Assembly: GCF_009649635.1 (NCBI RefSeq) | Contig: NZ_WJII01000006.1 | Coordinates: 124,001 to 188,000, forward strand | DNA from: Microbacterium sp. SYP-A9085 | GTDB lineage: Bacteria > Actinomycetota > Actinomycetes > Actinomycetales > Microbacteriaceae | DNA: 64,000 nucleotides | Direction: 5' to 3' | Part shown: in pieces, positions 42,132-51,135 of the stretch | Position numbering within the stretch: the stretch's first letter is position 1 | Layout: each line of letters starts with the position of its first letter | Notes under the pieces: generated by a model | Databases searched by the model: none | Seen by the model: the letters and a program-made list of their open reading frames with translations, nothing else | Told to the model about the DNA's origin: nothing | Position numbers and translations under genes: made by a program

Positions 42132-43067
42132 TCAGGGCACGCGGAGCTCGTCGGGCTGGACGACGACGTCCACGAGAGCGCCGTTTCGCCACACCGTCAT
42201 CTCCATGCGGCGCCCGATGGCAGCCTCGACCATGGCGCGCTGCACCCCGGTGGCATCCAGGATTCGGACCCCGTCGAGCGAGAGGACGATGTCGCCGGGG
42301 TGCGCGCCGGCGACGGCCGCGGGGCTGCCGGCGACGACGGAGACCACCTGCATCCCCATCTGCGACCCGGCCTTCGCCGCGGCCGCGGGGCTGAGCGGCA
42401 CCGTCGCCCCGGCGACGCCGAGCCACGCGCGACGCACCCGGCCGGCAGTGCGCAGCGCATCGATGATGGCCCGGGTCGTGGCGTTGATCGGCACGGCCAG
42501 TCCCAGTCCCACGCCGGCGACGGCCGTGTTCACGCCGATCATGCGCGCGGAGCTGTCGGCGAGCACGCCGCCGCTGTTCCCGGGGTTGAGCGCCGCGTCC
42601 GTCTGGATGACCTCGTCGATCACGCGGCCGGATCGCGTGGGCAGCGACCGGCCGAGCGCGGAGACGATGCCGGCGGTGACGCTCCCCGCGAGCCCGAGCG
42701 GATTGCCGAGGGCGACCACGAGCTGGCCGACCTGCAGGCCGGCGGCGTCGCCGAGCGTGACGGGCGGCGGGGTGGGCGCGTCGGCGCGGAGCACGGCGAG
42801 ATCCGACAGGGGGTCCGCGCCGACGACGTGCGCGGCGCTCGTCGTACCGTCCGAGAACGCGAGACTCACCTCGACGGCGTCTGCCACCACGTGGGCGCTG
42901 GTGAGCAGATGACGATCCGCGGTGATCACCGACGCGCTGCCGGCGCCGCCGCCCTGGCGCGTGCGCACAGCGACCGCGGCGACCGACGGCAGGACCGTGC
43001 GCGTCACGCGCGTGACCGCCGCCGAGTAGGCATCCAGTGCGCCGGCATCGGGTGAGGGCTCGTTCAC
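42132..43067 (-). CDS. HtrA/DegP-like trypsin-fold protease with PDZ domain
   Basis: A 311-residue serine protease. The triad is complete: His59 (TSAHVV), Asp89 (PLSDLAVLR) and Ser165 (NPGNSGGVLA). A PDZ domain covers about residues 210-300 (RAWLGVAG, GSPAAVAGAHPGDIVLSLDGVRI). HtrA proteins degrade or refold damaged proteins, usually outside the membrane; here the N-terminus has no signal peptide or membrane anchor, so it should stay in the cytoplasm unless the true start is elsewhere. The start is GTG 43067. It stands alone between unrelated genes. Confidence 0.9.
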   Translation of the reverse strand: MNEPSPDAGALDAYSAAVTRVTRTVLPSVAAVAVRTRQGGGAGSASVITADRHLLTSAHVVADAVEVSLAFSDGTTSAAHVVGADPLSDLAVLRADAPTPPPVTLGDAAGLQVGQLVVALGNPLGLAGSVTAGIVSALGRSLPTRSGRVIDEVIQTDAALNPGNSGGVLADSSARMIGVNTAVAGVGLGLAVPINATTRAIIDALRTAGRVRRAWLGVAGATVPLSPAAAAKAGSQMGMQVVSVVAGSPAAVAGAHPGDIVLSLDGVRILDATGVQRAMVEAAIGRRMEMTVWRNGALVDVVVQPDELRVP

Positions 43068-43145
43068 GCCTTCAGTCTGCGACGGTGGGCGTGCTCGGGA
43101 CCCGAATTCGCTGACGGCGCACAGGGTGCTGCGCGCATGGCGGCC

Positions 43146-44063
43146 TCATGACCGAACGGCGATGATCGTCTTTCCCGTACGCCGCGCGGTCGGGTTGAGG
43201 GCGGCGACGGCGTCGTCGAGGTCCGCAATGTCGCCGATGTTGGTGCGGAGCCGACCGTCCCGCACGCGCTGGACGATCTCGCCGAGCTGGCGGCGGTCGG
43301 ACTCGACGACGAAATCGATCGCCAGGCCGCCCCCGGGGCGAACCTCGGCGGGCCCCGTGATGGTCACCAGCGTTCCTCCGGCCCGGATCAGACGGGCGGA
43401 CCGTGCTTGGATGTCGCCCCCGATGACGTCGAACACCAGGTCGATCCTGCCGACGTCCTCGAGCGCATCGTTCTCGAGGTCGACGAACTCGTGCGCGCCG
43501 AAGTCGAGCGCCTTCTGACGATCGGCGGCCCGTCCGGTCCCGATCACGTGCGCGCCGGCCTCACGGGCGAGCTGAGTGACCATCGTCCCGACCGCGCCGG
43601 CCGCACCGTGCGCGAGGACGGTCTGCCCCGCCTGGAGCCGGCCGTGCTGGAACAGGCCCTGCCAGGCGGTGAGGCCCGAAATCGGCAGGGACGCGCCCAC
43701 CGCGAAGTCGATGTCGCCGGGCAGGGGTGCGAGGTTGCGCGCCTCCACCGCGACGTACTCCGCCAGGGTCCCGTCGCGATGCCAGTCCGAGATGCCGAAG
43801 ACCCGCTGCCCGACGGACAGCCCGGTCGTGCCGTAGCCGAGAGCGCTGACCACACCCGCCACCTCGTGTCCGAGGATCGAGGGCGTCCGATCCCGGCCCG
43901 CCCGGTCCTTCCAGGTGGACGGCCACTCCACCTCCGTCGGCACGTATCCCGACGCGTGGATCTCCACGATGACTTCGTTGATCGCCGGCTGTGGTTCCGG
44001 CCGCTGCGTCACGGTCATTCCGGCCGCTCCCGGGCCCCTGTCCGTCACGACGATTGCTTTCAT
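43146..44063 (-). CDS. NADPH:quinone-oxidoreductase-like MDR protein
   Basis: A 305-residue zinc-free medium-chain reductase. It has EVIVEIHASGYVPTEVEW, LGHEVAGVVSALGYG, GQRVFGISDWHRDGTLAEYVAVE, the NADPH loop VLAHGAAGAVGTMVTQLAREAGAHVIGTGR and a C-terminal GKTIIAV. It probably reduces quinones or enones; the substrate is unknown. ATG 44063 is clear. Its neighbours, a protease and an MFS transporter, share no evident role with it. Confidence 0.87.
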   Translation of the reverse strand: MKAIVVTDRGPGAAGMTVTQRPEPQPAINEVIVEIHASGYVPTEVEWPSTWKDRAGRDRTPSILGHEVAGVVSALGYGTTGLSVGQRVFGISDWHRDGTLAEYVAVEARNLAPLPGDIDFAVGASLPISGLTAWQGLFQHGRLQAGQTVLAHGAAGAVGTMVTQLAREAGAHVIGTGRAADRQKALDFGAHEFVDLENDALEDVGRIDLVFDVIGGDIQARSARLIRAGGTLVTITGPAEVRPGGGLAIDFVVESDRRQLGEIVQRVRDGRLRTNIGDIADLDDAVAALNPTARRTGKTIIAVRS

Positions 44064-44132
44064 GTGCGTGCCCGCTGCTCTCTCGGAGATGTTCTTCCTG
44101 GCTCTTTCCTAGCACCCCCACCTCACGTGCAG

Positions 44133-45359
44133 TCACGCGTTCAGAGCTGCGGACTTCCGCCGGGAGCGGTTCCTGATGAGGAACGGGAGCAGGACGGCGA
44201 GGGCGAGCGCCTGAATGGCGGCGGTGGTCACGACGAACGCGACGAGCGAGGTGCTGTACAGCCATCCAGCGAGGGCGCCGCCGAGCGCCGCCGCGATGCC
44301 GAGCGCCGCGGCGAAGAGCCCGTATGCGGTCGCCCGGTGCGAGGGCGGGACGAGGTCGGCGATCGTGGCCCGCAGCGTGGACTCCTGGATGCCCAGGGCG
44401 GCACCCCACAGCACCGCCCCGATCAACACCGCGATAACCGCGCCCCCGAACGCGAGTGCCGGCAGAACGGCGCACACGGGCGGCAGCACCACCAGGGCCG
44501 CCGGCCCGATGCGGTCGTACAACCATCCGGTGGCCAGCGCGACGACCGCGTCGACGAGCATGACTCCGGCGTAGACGACCGGCACCCACGGGGCGGGCAA
44601 GATGCCCTGCTCGACGATATGGAACGAGATCAGTCCGAACGTCGCGAATCCCGTCATGGTGAGGGCGCCGAAGCCGGAGTACACCCAGAAGGCGCCCGGC
44701 AGCCGGAACCCGTCCGCGGGCTTCGGCTCGGACCCCTCCGGGCGTTCCGGATGCGCGTTGCCCTCGAACAGCTCGGGACGCGGCGCACGCGACCGCAACC
44801 ACAGCAGAAGCACGATCGCCGCGACACCGGGCACCACGAGGATCCCGAGCGACGGCCGGTAGTCGTCGCCGGTGAGGGCGAGCACCGCCGCGACCAGCAG
44901 CGGGCCGACCACCGCGCCGATCTGGTCGAGCGCCTCGTGCACGGCGAACCCCTTGCCGCGCCCCGTGGCCGCGGTCGCGAACGAGAGCAGCGCATCCTTC
45001 GCGGGCGAGCGGATCGCCTTGCCCACCCGCTCCATGATGATGAGCACGGATGCCAGCAGCACCGTCTGGGCGAAGCCGAGCAGCGGCACCGAGATCACCG
45101 TGAGCACGTACCCCGCGATCGTCCACGCCCAGAACCGGCGCGTCCGGTCGGCGAGCGGTCCAGCGACCAGACGCAGCAGCAGCGCCGACGCCTCGCCGAT
45201 GCCGGTGACGACGCCCACCACGACGGCGGAGGCGCCCAGCACCGCCAGGATGGGACCGGTCACAGACCGCGCGCCCTCGTACACGACGTCTGCGAGCAGA
45301 CTCACGACGCCGAATGTCGCGACGAACCGCCACGCACTGATCCGCATCCTCGCCGTCAT
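44133..45359 (-). CDS. Major facilitator superfamily transporter
   Basis: A 408-residue protein with about twelve membrane helices and a longer central loop (RAPRPELFEGNAHPERPEGSEPKP). MFS loop motifs appear as LVAGPLADRTRRFWAW and ATGWLYDRIGPAAL. The segment MERVGKAIRSPAKDALLSFA is seen in a subgroup of MFS efflux proteins. Drug or metabolite efflux is plausible; the substrate is unknown. The gene ends 69 bases before the quinone-reductase-like gene, on the same strand. Confidence 0.85.
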   Translation of the reverse strand: MTARMRISAWRFVATFGVVSLLADVVYEGARSVTGPILAVLGASAVVVGVVTGIGEASALLLRLVAGPLADRTRRFWAWTIAGYVLTVISVPLLGFAQTVLLASVLIIMERVGKAIRSPAKDALLSFATAATGRGKGFAVHEALDQIGAVVGPLLVAAVLALTGDDYRPSLGILVVPGVAAIVLLLWLRSRAPRPELFEGNAHPERPEGSEPKPADGFRLPGAFWVYSGFGALTMTGFATFGLISFHIVEQGILPAPWVPVVYAGVMLVDAVVALATGWLYDRIGPAALVVLPPVCAVLPALAFGGAVIAVLIGAVLWGAALGIQESTLRATIADLVPPSHRATAYGLFAAALGIAAALGGALAGWLYSTSLVAFVVTTAAIQALALAVLLPFLIRNRSRRKSAALNA

Positions 45360-45408
45360 CGTGCCCCTCTCGCAGGTGAGGAGACCGGCGCCCTCAGGCG
45401 GTGGCCGC

Positions 45409-48400
45409 TCACCGTCGGCCCGCGGCGGTGAGTGCGGCGCACACCGGGGTCTGCGATTCGCCGGGGAAGTATGTCGCCCATTCGGCGGCGGTCAACTCGC
45501 GTCCGGCCATACGACACGCGGCGGCGGCCATGTCGGCGGGATCCAGGTCCCAGTCCAGCACGCCCCGACGAGTGTTGGTGATGAGGGTTCTTCCGTCGGG
45601 ACTCAAGTGCGCCGACGTGAACTCGGGCGAGGATGTGGGCACGTCGAAGCCGAGTTTGCGGCCGCTTGCCACGTCGTACAGCGACGCCTTCTGTGCGACA
45701 CCCGCGAGCAGAAGGATGCGCCCGTCGTCGCTGATCTCGAATTCGTCGGCTCCCGCCGTCGGCTTGGCGAGCGTCCGCAATGGCACCAGGTGGGTGGTGC
45801 TGCGACGCATCTCCGACGAGTTCGTGCTGATCACGTCACCTCCGGGCAGCGCGATCGAGGCGGTGTCGCCGGCCAGACCTTGAGCGATCTCCTTGCCGGT
45901 GGTCAGGTCGAACACGGCGGTGACCATGTCCGCCCTGTCCCGGTCCCACCACGAGATGACGGCACGATCGGTGCCGGGGATCTGGTGGATCTGGAGCCAG
46001 GTGCTCCAGAGATTCTTGCCGGTGAAGTCCAGCGGCACCCCTTTCTGCTTCCCCGTCTTCGCGTCGAACGCGACGATCGAATCGTCGGCGATGGCGAACG
46101 CGATCGCCCCCGGTCCGCCTGGCTGGATGTCGCGGTCGGGGGAGGTGTCGAGGAACTCCCAGGTGCGTGTCCCGTGCGCATCGCCGATCCGCGGCGACGA
46201 AGCCTCTGTCGCCCACCGCGCGACGATGCCCTTGCCCAGGGGGACGATGCGCGATGCGGGCTGACCCGCAGCCCGGCCGGTGCGCAGGTCCCACACCACC
46301 GAGGTCGGCTGGCCTTGCGCATCACGGGCGCCGCTGGTGACAGCGATCGACGACTGATCGATGAACCCTGCGCTGGCAGCGGCGCCCGGAACGGCGAGAC
46401 GGGAGATGGGTCCGCCTCCGTCCATCGCGAAGCGGGTGATGAACGGGGTGGTGCGCTGGTTCACGACATAGAGGCTGCCGTCGCCCAGCATGCCCGCTCC
46501 GGTGATCCATTCCGAGGCGGTCGAGAACTCTCGTCCGGTCGGCTCCCCTGTCTCGGTGCTGTATTCGACCGCGGTGCCGCGCTGCTCGACGTACGTGCCG
46601 TCGTTCCCGACGGCGATCGACACGCAGGGGTACGGATCCGCGTCGGCCCGAGTCCAGCGCATGCGCGCGGTCGCCAAGTCGATGAGCGACGTGCCGTCCG
46701 GGCCGCAGCCGATGAGCTGATGATCCCCCGACTGCGCCAAGACACTCGAAGCCACGTCGGAAGCGAGGGCGAAGGACTTCACGAGCTGGTGTGTCCCGGA
46801 GTCGTAGATGTCGATCCGTTTCGGCAGCGCAACAGCGACCGTGCCGTCGCGCAACGGGACAATGCCTCCGGGGTCGGGATCAGCGCCGTTGCTGGCGACG
46901 AACGGCTTGTCCGTCTTGAGCGTGGCAGCGTCCACCCAGACCGGCGTCTGTCCGGAGTGATCCTCAAGGACCACCGTCCTGCCGTCCGGCGTGAAGCCGC
47001 CGCCGACCGCGATCCTCGCGTCGACGTCGCGCGAGGCGGTCCGCTTCCCCGTCGTGAGGTCGACCGCGACGACATGCTCGATGCAGCAGGGCTGTCCCGA
47101 CGGGAACGGCGCGGGGATGACGACGACGGCGCGTTGCGCTCTGTTGTCGATGAAGACCTGGCCACGATAGGGCGTCGTGATGGAGGGGAGGCCGGCGTCG
47201 AGCCGCCGGACCAGCCTGCCCGTCGACAGATCCCAGAGCTCTGCCCGCGCATGCGCGGCGGACGGACCCACCGGGCCGGTCACGGCGAGCGCTTCCGTCG
47301 TTCCCGGCACCGCAGCGGCGAAAGTGCGTTCCGCGGCACCGAACGTGACGGTCGTCGTGGGCGCATCCGGCGCAGACAGGACCGTGAAGAGGGCAGAGGC
47401 CGCGCGTGCATCGCCCGGGCGCTGACGATACAAGGCCGCTGCGAGCAACGCTGCGCCGAATCTGTCCGACTCCCGTGTGGACTGTGCGGTCGCGGCGAGG
47501 GCTTCGAACTGCGCGTCGGACTGCGCCTGAGCGGCTTCCTGAGCCCTCACGGCTGCCAGCCCACCGAGCACGAGTGTCGTCGCGACAAGCATCCCCGCCC
47601 CGACGAGCGCAACCCGCAGCCGACGATTCTGCCGCCGGTCTCGCGCCGCGGCAGCTGCGACGGATCGCACCTCGTCCGCGTGCCGGGCATCGGAGGCATC
47701 GAGGAACGCGCGCTCCACATCGGTGAGGTCCGGTGAGGATGCATCCCGCCACTCCACCGCCGTCTGCAAACGCGCTCCGCGCCACAGGTCCTCGTCCAGG
47801 CGACCGGACGCGTTCCAGGCCTGGGCGACGGTGGATACTGCGCCCACCATGCGCGAGCCGACCTCATCCTCTTCGAGCCATCTGCGCAACCTCGGCCACG
47901 CCCGGGCGATCGCCTCGTGCTCGATCGTCAGAGTGCCCTCATCCACGCGCAGCAGGCGCGCGTTCACCAGCCGCTCGATCACGTGCCGCCGCTCGGGGTC
48001 CGCCAGCAACGGGGCGGTCGACACGGGCACGCGCACGACGGAGCCCTCGGGGCTGCGCTCGACGAGTCGAAGCAGCACCGCGCGGCAGGTCGCACGCTGC
48101 TCCGCAGACATCGCGAGATACGCGTCCTCGGCGGTCTGCGCCACCGCCCCGGCGATGCCACCCGTGCTCTGGTACCCGGCGACGGTCATCATCGATCCCT
48201 CGCGACGCGCCCAGGTCTGTGCCAGCGCGTGCGACACATGCGGGAGCGCGGCGTACCGGTCCCCGGCGTCACGGATGACGAGCTCCACCAGTCCGGGCTC
48301 CAACCGCAGCCCCGCCCGTTCGGCGGGGCGCTCGACGATCTCACGCAGCGCGCTCACGGGAACCGGGCCGAGCGCGGTGAGACCGTCCCGGACACGCTCG

Positions 48401-49587
48401 CCGAGCCCGGGGATCGCGATCAGCGCGTCGACGGCGTCCGACCGCGCCGTCATCACCACGGCGCCGCTGGCGTCAAGCACCCGGCCGAGCGTCGTGGCCG
48501 CCGCCTGCCGGTCTGGCTGCGGCATGCGCGTGAGCTCCTCCGCCTGATCGATGAGGACCGCGTCCGGGACCGCTTCCTCGCAGAGGGCGGCGAGGCGTTC
48601 GAATCCGTCGATGGACGGCCGAAGCGTCGCCAGAGACCACCCGCGGTCCACAAGCCGCGGTCCGATGCCCGCGAGCAGGACGGAGGACTTGCCGGCTCCA
48701 GAGGGGCCGAGGATGACCACCAGAGCGCCGGGGCGCACTCGGCTGACGAGCGCGTCGACGTCGGCATTCCGCCCGAAGAATTCTTCGGCATCGTCGGGTC
48801 CGTACGAGCGGAGTCCGCGGTAGGGGCATGTTGCGCTGACATCGGGGTGGGGCGCCTCGATGATGAGGTTCGGGTCCTGGCGAAGCATCATCTCCTCGAG
48901 GCTGCGCAGCCGATCGCCCGGCTCCACGCCGAGCTCGTCCCGCAGCCGGCGACGCGCTTCACGAAGCACAGACAGAGCGTCCGCCTGGCGGTCAGCGCGA
49001 TAGGCGGCGAGTGCGAGCAGCGCCCATCGCCCCTCGCGCAGGGGGCGTTCGCGGACCAGGCGTTCGGCGTCCGCTATCACCGATCGGTGCTCACCCGTTG
49101 CAAGGCGCGCCTCCAGCAGTTCCTCCTCGGCCGTCTCCCGAATCTCCTGCAGCCGTGCGGCCTCGATGATCGCCGGCTCCCAGTCCGGCAGATCCGGGAA
49201 GGGAGCACCGCGCCAGAGCGCAAGCGCACGGCGATATGTGTCGGCCGCACGGTCGCCATCACCATCCAGAAGATGCCGGCGACCCATCGACACCAAGCGC
49301 TCGAACGCGACGACGTCCACAGCATCCGGGTCAAGTCCGAACGCGTAGCCTGCGCCGCGGGTGTCGACGGCATCCTTTCCCACTCGCGCGCGGATGCGAC
49401 CGACGGACACCTTCACCTGGGCGGGCCATGTTGTCGGGCGCGGACCGTCGCCCCAATAGGCTTCCGCGAGCTCGTCAACCGACAATGGGTGCCCCGGCCG
49501 CAGCACGAGCGCGCTGAAGATCGATCGCTCCCGGGGCTGCAACGAGGCGACCCCGGTGTCCAGCGCGCCGAGCACCCGCACCGTCAT
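45409..49587 (-). CDS. SARP-type regulator with STAND NTPase, membrane helix and beta-propeller
   Basis: A 1392-residue multidomain protein. Residues 1-95 are an OmpR-like DNA-binding winged helix (MTVRVLGALDTGV, PLSVDELAEAYWGD); 100-245 a bacterial transcriptional activation domain, together a SARP. A nSTAND1 NTPase follows: CPYRGLRSYGPDDAEEFFGR, Walker A at 294-302 (GPSGAGKSS), Walker B at 343-347 (AVLID). One membrane helix lies at about 658-681 after a basic patch, so the propeller (about 700-1392, WD40-like repeats such as DGRTLITN) should be outside. This looks like a transmembrane sensor-regulator. ATG 49587 is the SARP start; the frame runs 39 codons further up. Confidence 0.87.
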   Translation of the reverse strand: MTVRVLGALDTGVASLQPRERSIFSALVLRPGHPLSVDELAEAYWGDGPRPTTWPAQVKVSVGRIRARVGKDAVDTRGAGYAFGLDPDAVDVVAFERLVSMGRRHLLDGDGDRAADTYRRALALWRGAPFPDLPDWEPAIIEAARLQEIRETAEEELLEARLATGEHRSVIADAERLVRERPLREGRWALLALAAYRADRQADALSVLREARRRLRDELGVEPGDRLRSLEEMMLRQDPNLIIEAPHPDVSATCPYRGLRSYGPDDAEEFFGRNADVDALVSRVRPGALVVILGPSGAGKSSVLLAGIGPRLVDRGWSLATLRPSIDGFERLAALCEEAVPDAVLIDQAEELTRMPQPDRQAAATTLGRVLDASGAVVMTARSDAVDALIAIPGLGERVRDGLTALGPVPVSALREIVERPAERAGLRLEPGLVELVIRDAGDRYAALPHVSHALAQTWARREGSMMTVAGYQSTGGIAGAVAQTAEDAYLAMSAEQRATCRAVLLRLVERSPEGSVVRVPVSTAPLLADPERRHVIERLVNARLLRVDEGTLTIEHEAIARAWPRLRRWLEEDEVGSRMVGAVSTVAQAWNASGRLDEDLWRGARLQTAVEWRDASSPDLTDVERAFLDASDARHADEVRSVAAAAARDRRQNRRLRVALVGAGMLVATTLVLGGLAAVRAQEAAQAQSDAQFEALAATAQSTRESDRFGAALLAAALYRQRPGDARAASALFTVLSAPDAPTTTVTFGAAERTFAAAVPGTTEALAVTGPVGPSAAHARAELWDLSTGRLVRRLDAGLPSITTPYRGQVFIDNRAQRAVVVIPAPFPSGQPCCIEHVVAVDLTTGKRTASRDVDARIAVGGGFTPDGRTVVLEDHSGQTPVWVDAATLKTDKPFVASNGADPDPGGIVPLRDGTVAVALPKRIDIYDSGTHQLVKSFALASDVASSVLAQSGDHQLIGCGPDGTSLIDLATARMRWTRADADPYPCVSIAVGNDGTYVEQRGTAVEYSTETGEPTGREFSTASEWITGAGMLGDGSLYVVNQRTTPFITRFAMDGGGPISRLAVPGAAASAGFIDQSSIAVTSGARDAQGQPTSVVWDLRTGRAAGQPASRIVPLGKGIVARWATEASSPRIGDAHGTRTWEFLDTSPDRDIQPGGPGAIAFAIADDSIVAFDAKTGKQKGVPLDFTGKNLWSTWLQIHQIPGTDRAVISWWDRDRADMVTAVFDLTTGKEIAQGLAGDTASIALPGGDVISTNSSEMRRSTTHLVPLRTLAKPTAGADEFEISDDGRILLLAGVAQKASLYDVASGRKLGFDVPTSSPEFTSAHLSPDGRTLITNTRRGVLDWDLDPADMAAAACRMAGRELTAAEWATYFPGESQTPVCAALTAAGRR

Positions 49588-49630
49588 GACAGCCAGTGTG
49601 AGCACTGTCCCCCATCGCGTCAATGAGGAC

Positions 49631-49670
49631 GGATACCGGACGGATACCACCGGGCAGCGGATCGGATACC
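49631..49670. promoter_or_regulatory. SARP-type 11-bp-phased direct repeats
   Basis: CGGATACC occurs at 49630-49637, 49641-49648 and 49663-49670, spaced 11 and 22 bases; the 49652 position between them is degenerate. SARPs are known to bind heptamer direct repeats spaced 11 bases. The site lies in the 104-base gap between the SARP-STAND gene and a divergent lipoprotein gene. GACCCT at 49680-49685, nine bases after the last repeat and six before ATG 49692, could be the -10 of a leaderless lipoprotein transcript. Confidence 0.6.
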
Positions 49671-49691
49671 CCCGCGGCGGACCCTGGTCGC

Positions 49692-49979
49692 ATGACCACA
49701 TCACACAACGTCCGCCGACTGGCCGCCGCCACAGTCATCGTCGCGCTGGGCACATCACTGTCGGCGTGCACGACGCGCATCGCGGCGTCCCCGATGCCCG
49801 CATCGAGCCCGGTGCCGGCGGCCCGGCCGTTCTGGCGCACGGCACCGCACTGGTCGCAGCTGCATCTCTGCGCCGACGACCGGGTTCACACCGGCGCGTC
49901 GGACTCGTTCGCACACGCGTGGCGCGAGTGCGTCATCCTGATGTCCCTCGCTGAGCCGCCGGCATCCATCGTCCGATGA
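49692..49979 (+). CDS. Small putative lipoprotein
   Basis: A 95-residue protein with a signal peptide (HNVRRLAAATVIVALGTSLSAC) and a lipobox whose Cys26 would be lipidated. The mature part is Pro/Ala-rich, then PHWSQLHLCADDRV and WRECVILMSL with two cysteines. I do not recognise a family. It is divergent from the SARP-STAND gene with phased repeats between them, so it may be that regulator's target or an outer-face partner of its propeller. An upstream ATG at 49623 would bury the signal peptide and cover the repeats. Confidence 0.6.
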   Translation: MTTSHNVRRLAAATVIVALGTSLSACTTRIAASPMPASSPVPAARPFWRTAPHWSQLHLCADDRVHTGASDSFAHAWRECVILMSLAEPPASIVR

Positions 49980-50117
49980 GCGGGATGTCGTCGTATCAGC
50001 TCCCGGTGAGTCGTATTGGGAACTGAAACCCAGGTGACGCGCGGCTGAACGAGTGCCGACCACTCCATGGGAACCGAGCGCGCATGTTCCCGACGATGGA
50101 GGTGAGCCGGGCGTGAG

Positions 50118-51047
50118 TCACCGCGAAACCCGAAGGTTGGAAAGGCGCGCGGTGGCGGTTGCGGCGATGATGTCGAGGAGGTTCCGGATTCCTGGGTCGC
50201 CGAGCCCGGGCTCGCGGACCGCAAGCAGGAGCTTCCTCTCGATCGGATCGGTGAGGCGGACGAGTTCGACGCCGTCCGGCACGGTGTCGACGGTGAGTGC
50301 GGGGACGAGGGCGACTCCGACGCCGGCTGCGACGAGGGCGACCTGGACGGAGAAGTCCATCGTCTCGGCGACGACACGTGGCCGGAACCCGGCAAGGCCG
50401 CAGGCGCGTTCGACCATCGTGTGACAGGTCACCCCGGGTGTCGGGATGATCCAGGGACGATCGCTGAAGTCGGCAAGCCGCTCGGGCGCTCCGCCGGCCG
50501 AGATCCTGTCATCGCTGCGCAGCGCGAGCCAGACGGGTTCGCTGCCGATCGTGTTCGCGACGATACCGTTGGGCACGTCGCGTGCGACGTTGCTGTAGGA
50601 GTGGATGGCTGCGAGGTCGACGGCGCCGTTCGCGAGGGCCGCGAGGGCGTTCTCCGGTTCCAATGTGCTCAGAGTCAGTTCGAGGCCGGAATCGTTGTCG
50701 AACAGGATGCGCTGGAAGGCGTCCGCAACGAACGTGCGAGCCGCCGAGGGAAAGGCCGTCACCGAGTAGCGCCCGACGGTGCCGGCCCGGAGGGCATCGA
50801 GTTCCAGCTCGGCCAGTGAGAGTCGGTCGAGGATGTCGTGCCCATGGGCGGCCAACAACGCCCCGGCGGCCGTCAGGGCGAGGCGGCGACCGGCGCGGCG
50901 GGTGAGCGTGACCCCCAACTCCCGTTCGAATGCCGCAAGCTGCATCGAGACACCCGGGGCGGTCAGATGCATCTCATCGGCGACGGCGGCGATGGTGCCG
51001 AGGCGCTGGAGGTCTGCCAGCATGCGGAGTTTGCGGACGTCGATCAT
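50118..51047 (-). CDS. LysR-family transcriptional regulator
   Basis: A 309-residue regulator. The N-terminal helix-turn-helix is RKLRMLADLQRLGTIAAVADEMHLTAPGVSMQLAAFERELGVTLTRRAGRRLALTAAG; a periplasmic-binding-like effector domain follows (GRYSVTAFPSAARTFVADAF, GVGVALVPALTVDTVPDGVELVRL). It diverges from an EamA transporter gene, the usual arrangement for a LysR regulator and its target. ATG 51047 is chosen; the frame extends 30 codons upstream into the operator region. Confidence 0.9.
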   Translation of the reverse strand: MIDVRKLRMLADLQRLGTIAAVADEMHLTAPGVSMQLAAFERELGVTLTRRAGRRLALTAAGALLAAHGHDILDRLSLAELELDALRAGTVGRYSVTAFPSAARTFVADAFQRILFDNDSGLELTLSTLEPENALAALANGAVDLAAIHSYSNVARDVPNGIVANTIGSEPVWLALRSDDRISAGGAPERLADFSDRPWIIPTPGVTCHTMVERACGLAGFRPRVVAETMDFSVQVALVAAGVGVALVPALTVDTVPDGVELVRLTDPIERKLLLAVREPGLGDPGIRNLLDIIAATATARLSNLRVSR

Positions 51048-51083
51048 GCCCCTCAATCTACCTTCAGCCAGGCTTGGGTTTCC

Positions 51084-51099
51084 AGTAATCATTATTAAG
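51084..51099. promoter_or_regulatory. AT-rich operator candidate between LysR and EamA genes
   Basis: AGTAATCATTATTAAG is a sharp AT-rich island in GC-rich surroundings, in the 88-base divergent gap. It contains an imperfect dyad around TAATCATTATTA, in line with the T-N11-A sites bound by LysR proteins. It probably also contributes to one or both promoters. Confidence 0.45.
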
Positions 51100-51135
51100 T
51101 TGTGGTGAGCTGTCCGGGTGAGCCATCTTCGAAGC

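Noticed and set aside
44872..47736. A 954-codon plus-strand frame antisense to the MFS and SARP-STAND genes
   Set aside because: No motif, signal or ribosome site; the minus-strand genes have clear domains over the whole stretch.
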